A stretch of DNA of 7,630 nt from Candidatus Cloacimonadota bacterium (GTDB taxonomy: Bacteria; Cloacimonadota; Cloacimonadia; Cloacimonadales; TCS61). Of this stretch, positions 6,067 to 7,630 are shown piece after piece. The stretch's first letter is position 1. Each line of letters starts with the position of its first letter. The notes under the pieces are model-generated. The model was not told where the DNA came from. It saw only the letters and a program-made list of their open reading frames with translations, and did no database searches. A program made the translations under genes and the position numbers. The stretch spans positions 1 through 7,630 of the forward strand of contig JABIME010000203.1 in assembly GCA_018654125.1 (NCBI GenBank), written 5' to 3'.

Positions 6067-7630
6067 ATGCTAAAAAGCAAAATTATAATTTTTGTATTGT
6101 TGATTAAATTATTACCAATTCTACTTTCAGCACAAATATTAGATTCACTAAGTACAGCGGTTTTAGATTCATGTTTAACTTATCTTCATTTGGAGCGTCA
6201 TGAACTCGGTTTTGAGAAAGCGTGGGTAAAAGATGATACATTCAAGCTTAAGGTTGTAGATTACCTATTAGATAATCCGTTAGAATTAGCTGGATATGTT
6301 GAGGAAACTGTAAACATTACACAAAATAACAGCATAAAAGAATTAACAGAATATATTACACAACAACTAGATATAGAATTTGATGATAAACTAAGTTATA
6401 ATTCAACAGAATTTAAAGACCCAAAAGAGATAATTATAAATGCACTTGATCAAGCAGAACCCTACCGAAAAGAATTTTATGCTGAGCTAGATACGCTAGA
6501 AGTGCACGATCTGGTAATGTCTGCTCCAAGTTTGTGGTGCAGTGAAGACGATGAGGATAATGAACAGCTAAAAGGAAGCTGGCAGCATGAATTCAATGCT
6601 TATGTTGATACTTCACGCGTGGCAGATAAAGATAGACTGCTGGATATTTTAAAAAAGCTCGATAGAAGTGCGCTGCATAGATCGGGTTTGATCTTCCTTA
6701 ATTTGCTGGATGAACTACAGAAATTAACCTTTGAAGATAGTTATAACAAAACTGTGAATGGTGCTGAAGGTGAGATTTTGTATTATGCTCAAACAAAATA
6801 TGGCGAGATCATTGTTGGTGGAAAAACCGATAACGTTTACTCACGTGATTTTGCCTTCATTATAGATCTTGGTGGAAACGACGTTTACAGATGCCGTGCA
6901 GGTGGTGCTTTAGGTATTCTTGGCAACTCCTATTCTTTTGTTATAGATCATAGTGGAAATGATGTTTACTTTAGTGAAGAACGGTCTGTTAGTTTAGGCT
7001 CAGGTTTTATGGGAATTGGCATATTGTATGATATGGGTGGTAACGATGTTTACAGAGGAGCACATTATTCATGCGGCACCGGTATTTGCGGAATTGGAAT
7101 TCTAATAGATAATGCCGGAGAAGATGATTATCGTGGTGGTTGTTTTGTTCAGGGTAGTGGCCACTATGGCATTGGCATTTTGCAAGATATCGGAGTTGGT
7201 GACGATAGATATTTAGCAAAACTCTGGGCGCAGGGATTTGGCTCTACCTTTGGTTATGGTTTGTTACACGATACAGGTGGAGATGATACTTATAGAACCG
7301 GTGGAGAATATTTGCACGCACCACTACTGCCTAACGATTATCAATCTTTTAGTCATGGCTTTGGTATGGGTTGGCGGCCCAGAGCAGGAGGCGGCATCGG
7401 TGTTTTATACGATGAGAATGGAAACGATTTTTATGATGGTGAAGTTTTTTGTGAAGGCTCAGCTTATTGGTACTCTTTAGGTATATTAGTTGATGGTGGT
7501 GGAAACGACTCTTACAATGCAGCGCAATATGCACAAGGTGCAGGAATTCATTTAGCTGTTGGAGCATTATGGGAAAGAGGTGGAGACGATCAATATCATT
7601 CTCGTAACGGAGTTGTAGGTGGCACAGCAC
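6067..7630 (+). CDS. Exported protein with DxGG[ND]DxY repeats of about 27 residues (3' end outside window; unknown function)
   Basis: The frame is open from ATG 6067 to the window end (521 codons, no stop), with AGAGG six bases before the start. Residues 1-22 are a signal peptide (hydrophobic core, then LLSA before Q23), so the product is exported. Residues 23-245 look mainly alpha-helical and polar, with an acidic patch at 158-167 (CSEDDEDNEQ); no family recognised. A bridging segment, YGEIIVGGKTDNVY (245-258), leads into a Gly/Asp-rich array. D-x-G-G-[ND]-D-x-Y loops start at residues 267, 294, 322, 348, 374, 402, 449, 476 and 503. Each is preceded by a short hydrophobic strand such as GIGIL. 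This suggests a beta-solenoid or stacked-hairpin fold with acidic, perhaps Ca2+-binding, turns; it differs from the RTX nonapeptide GGxGxDxUx. I know similar unnamed proteins in FCB and Planctomycetes genomes but no assigned function. Divergent from the chaperone gene. Confidence 0.88.
   Translation, partial: MLKSKIIIFVLLIKLLPILLSAQILDSLSTAVLDSCLTYLHLERHELGFEKAWVKDDTFKLKVVDYLLDNPLELAGYVEETVNITQNNSIKELTEYITQQLDIEFDDKLSYNSTEFKDPKEIIINALDQAEPYRKEFYAELDTLEVHDLVMSAPSLWCSEDDEDNEQLKGSWQHEFNAYVDTSRVADKDRLLDILKKLDRSALHRSGLIFLNLLDELQKLTFEDSYNKTVNGAEGEILYYAQTKYGEIIVGGKTDNVYSRDFAFIIDLGGNDVYRCRAGGALGILGNSYSFVIDHSGNDVYFSEERSVSLGSGFMGIGILYDMGGNDVYRGAHYSCGTGICGIGILIDNAGEDDYRGGCFVQGSGHYGIGILQDIGVGDDRYLAKLWAQGFGSTFGYGLLHDTGGDDTYRTGGEYLHAPLLPNDYQSFSHGFGMGWRPRAGGGIGVLYDENGNDFYDGEVFCEGSAYWYSLGILVDGGGNDSYNAAQYAQGAGIHLAVGALWERGGDDQYHSRNGVVGGTA
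6865..7596 (+). repeat. Tandem protein-coding repeat array, nine units of about 81 bp
   Basis: Units begin at 6865, 6946, 7030, 7108, 7186, 7270, 7411, 7492 and 7573, at each D of the D-x-G-G-x-D-x-Y motif. Spacings are 26-28 codons, except 47 codons between units six and seven, where about 20 residues are inserted. Unit five has one extra residue (DIGVGDDRY). Unit nine begins with E instead of D. DNA identity is high only over the motif core, for example ggtggaaacgacgtttac against ggtggtaacgatgtttac, so the array is old and held by protein-level selection. It probably continues beyond the window. Confidence 0.85.

Noticed and set aside
7007..7219. Minus-strand 70-residue frame
   Set aside because: Antisense shadow of the repeat array, with composition dictated by the repeats.
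7238..7480. Plus-strand 80-residue frame within the repeat gene
   Set aside because: Out-of-frame shadow of the repeat-protein gene; no ribosome site and no plausible domain.
6865..7596. RTX-type calcium-binding toxin repeats
   Set aside because: The motif is DxGG[ND]DxY with about 27-residue spacing, not the contiguous nonapeptide GGxGxDxUx, so calling it an RTX protein is not supported.
6865..7596. Recent tandem DNA duplication or CRISPR-like array
   Set aside because: DNA similarity is confined to the motif core and the units are in frame with codon-level divergence, so this is a protein repeat.
7349..7630. Minus-strand open frame rich in His and Leu
   Set aside because: It is the antisense reading of the Gly/Asp repeat array; its His-rich pattern follows from the repeated GGNDxY codons. 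No start signal or family.

Overview
The window is AT-rich, tightly packed bacterial DNA with only TAA stop codons among the complete genes. Five genes lie on the minus strand and one lies divergently on the plus strand. Both outermost genes run off the window. The gene set is a secreted 40-residue TPR sensor-type protein, a PAS/GGDEF protein, a very long SurA/PpiD-like chaperone and a secreted Gly/Asp-rich repeat protein. Together with partly Bacteroidetes-like promoter elements (TTG, then 20 nt, then a TAnnTTTG-like box), this suggests an FCB-superphylum or related Gram-negative organism, such as a Cloacimonadota-, Ignavibacteria- or Delongbacteria-like lineage. That placement is an inference from style; there is no marker gene here.

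Layout, in minus-strand transcription order starting from the divergent intergenic region at about 5916-6066. First comes an 893-residue exported parvulin-family chaperone/isomerase (3234-5915). Next is a PAS plus degenerate GGDEF protein with a GTG start (2208-3116). It overlaps by a few bases a HAD phosphatase/phosphomutase of the beta-phosphoglucomutase type (about 1559-2215, or 2254 with an upstream ATG). Then come a small two-helix membrane protein of 88 residues (1197-1463) and a TPR protein with signal peptide and C-terminal membrane helix, cut off by the window start (1-1119). On the plus strand, 6067-7630 encodes the first 521 residues of an exported protein. It has an alpha-helical N-terminal domain followed by at least nine copies of a repeat of about 27 residues centred on D-x-G-G-[ND]-D-x-Y; the gene continues past the window end.

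How the genes may work together. The PAS/GGDEF protein has lost the catalytic GGDEF signature (it reads SDSEF) but keeps the RxxD inhibitory-site motif at the right place, so it looks like a c-di-GMP or protein-binding receiver rather than a cyclase. The chaperone and the repeat protein are divergently transcribed from a 151-bp region that holds three copies of TAATCAA, two direct and one inverted. A chaperone/client relation between these two exported proteins is plausible but unproven. There is no gene-free stretch over 300 bases, no tRNA or rRNA was seen, and no insertion sequence or CRISPR array was seen. The least described object is the DxGG[ND]DxY repeat protein.
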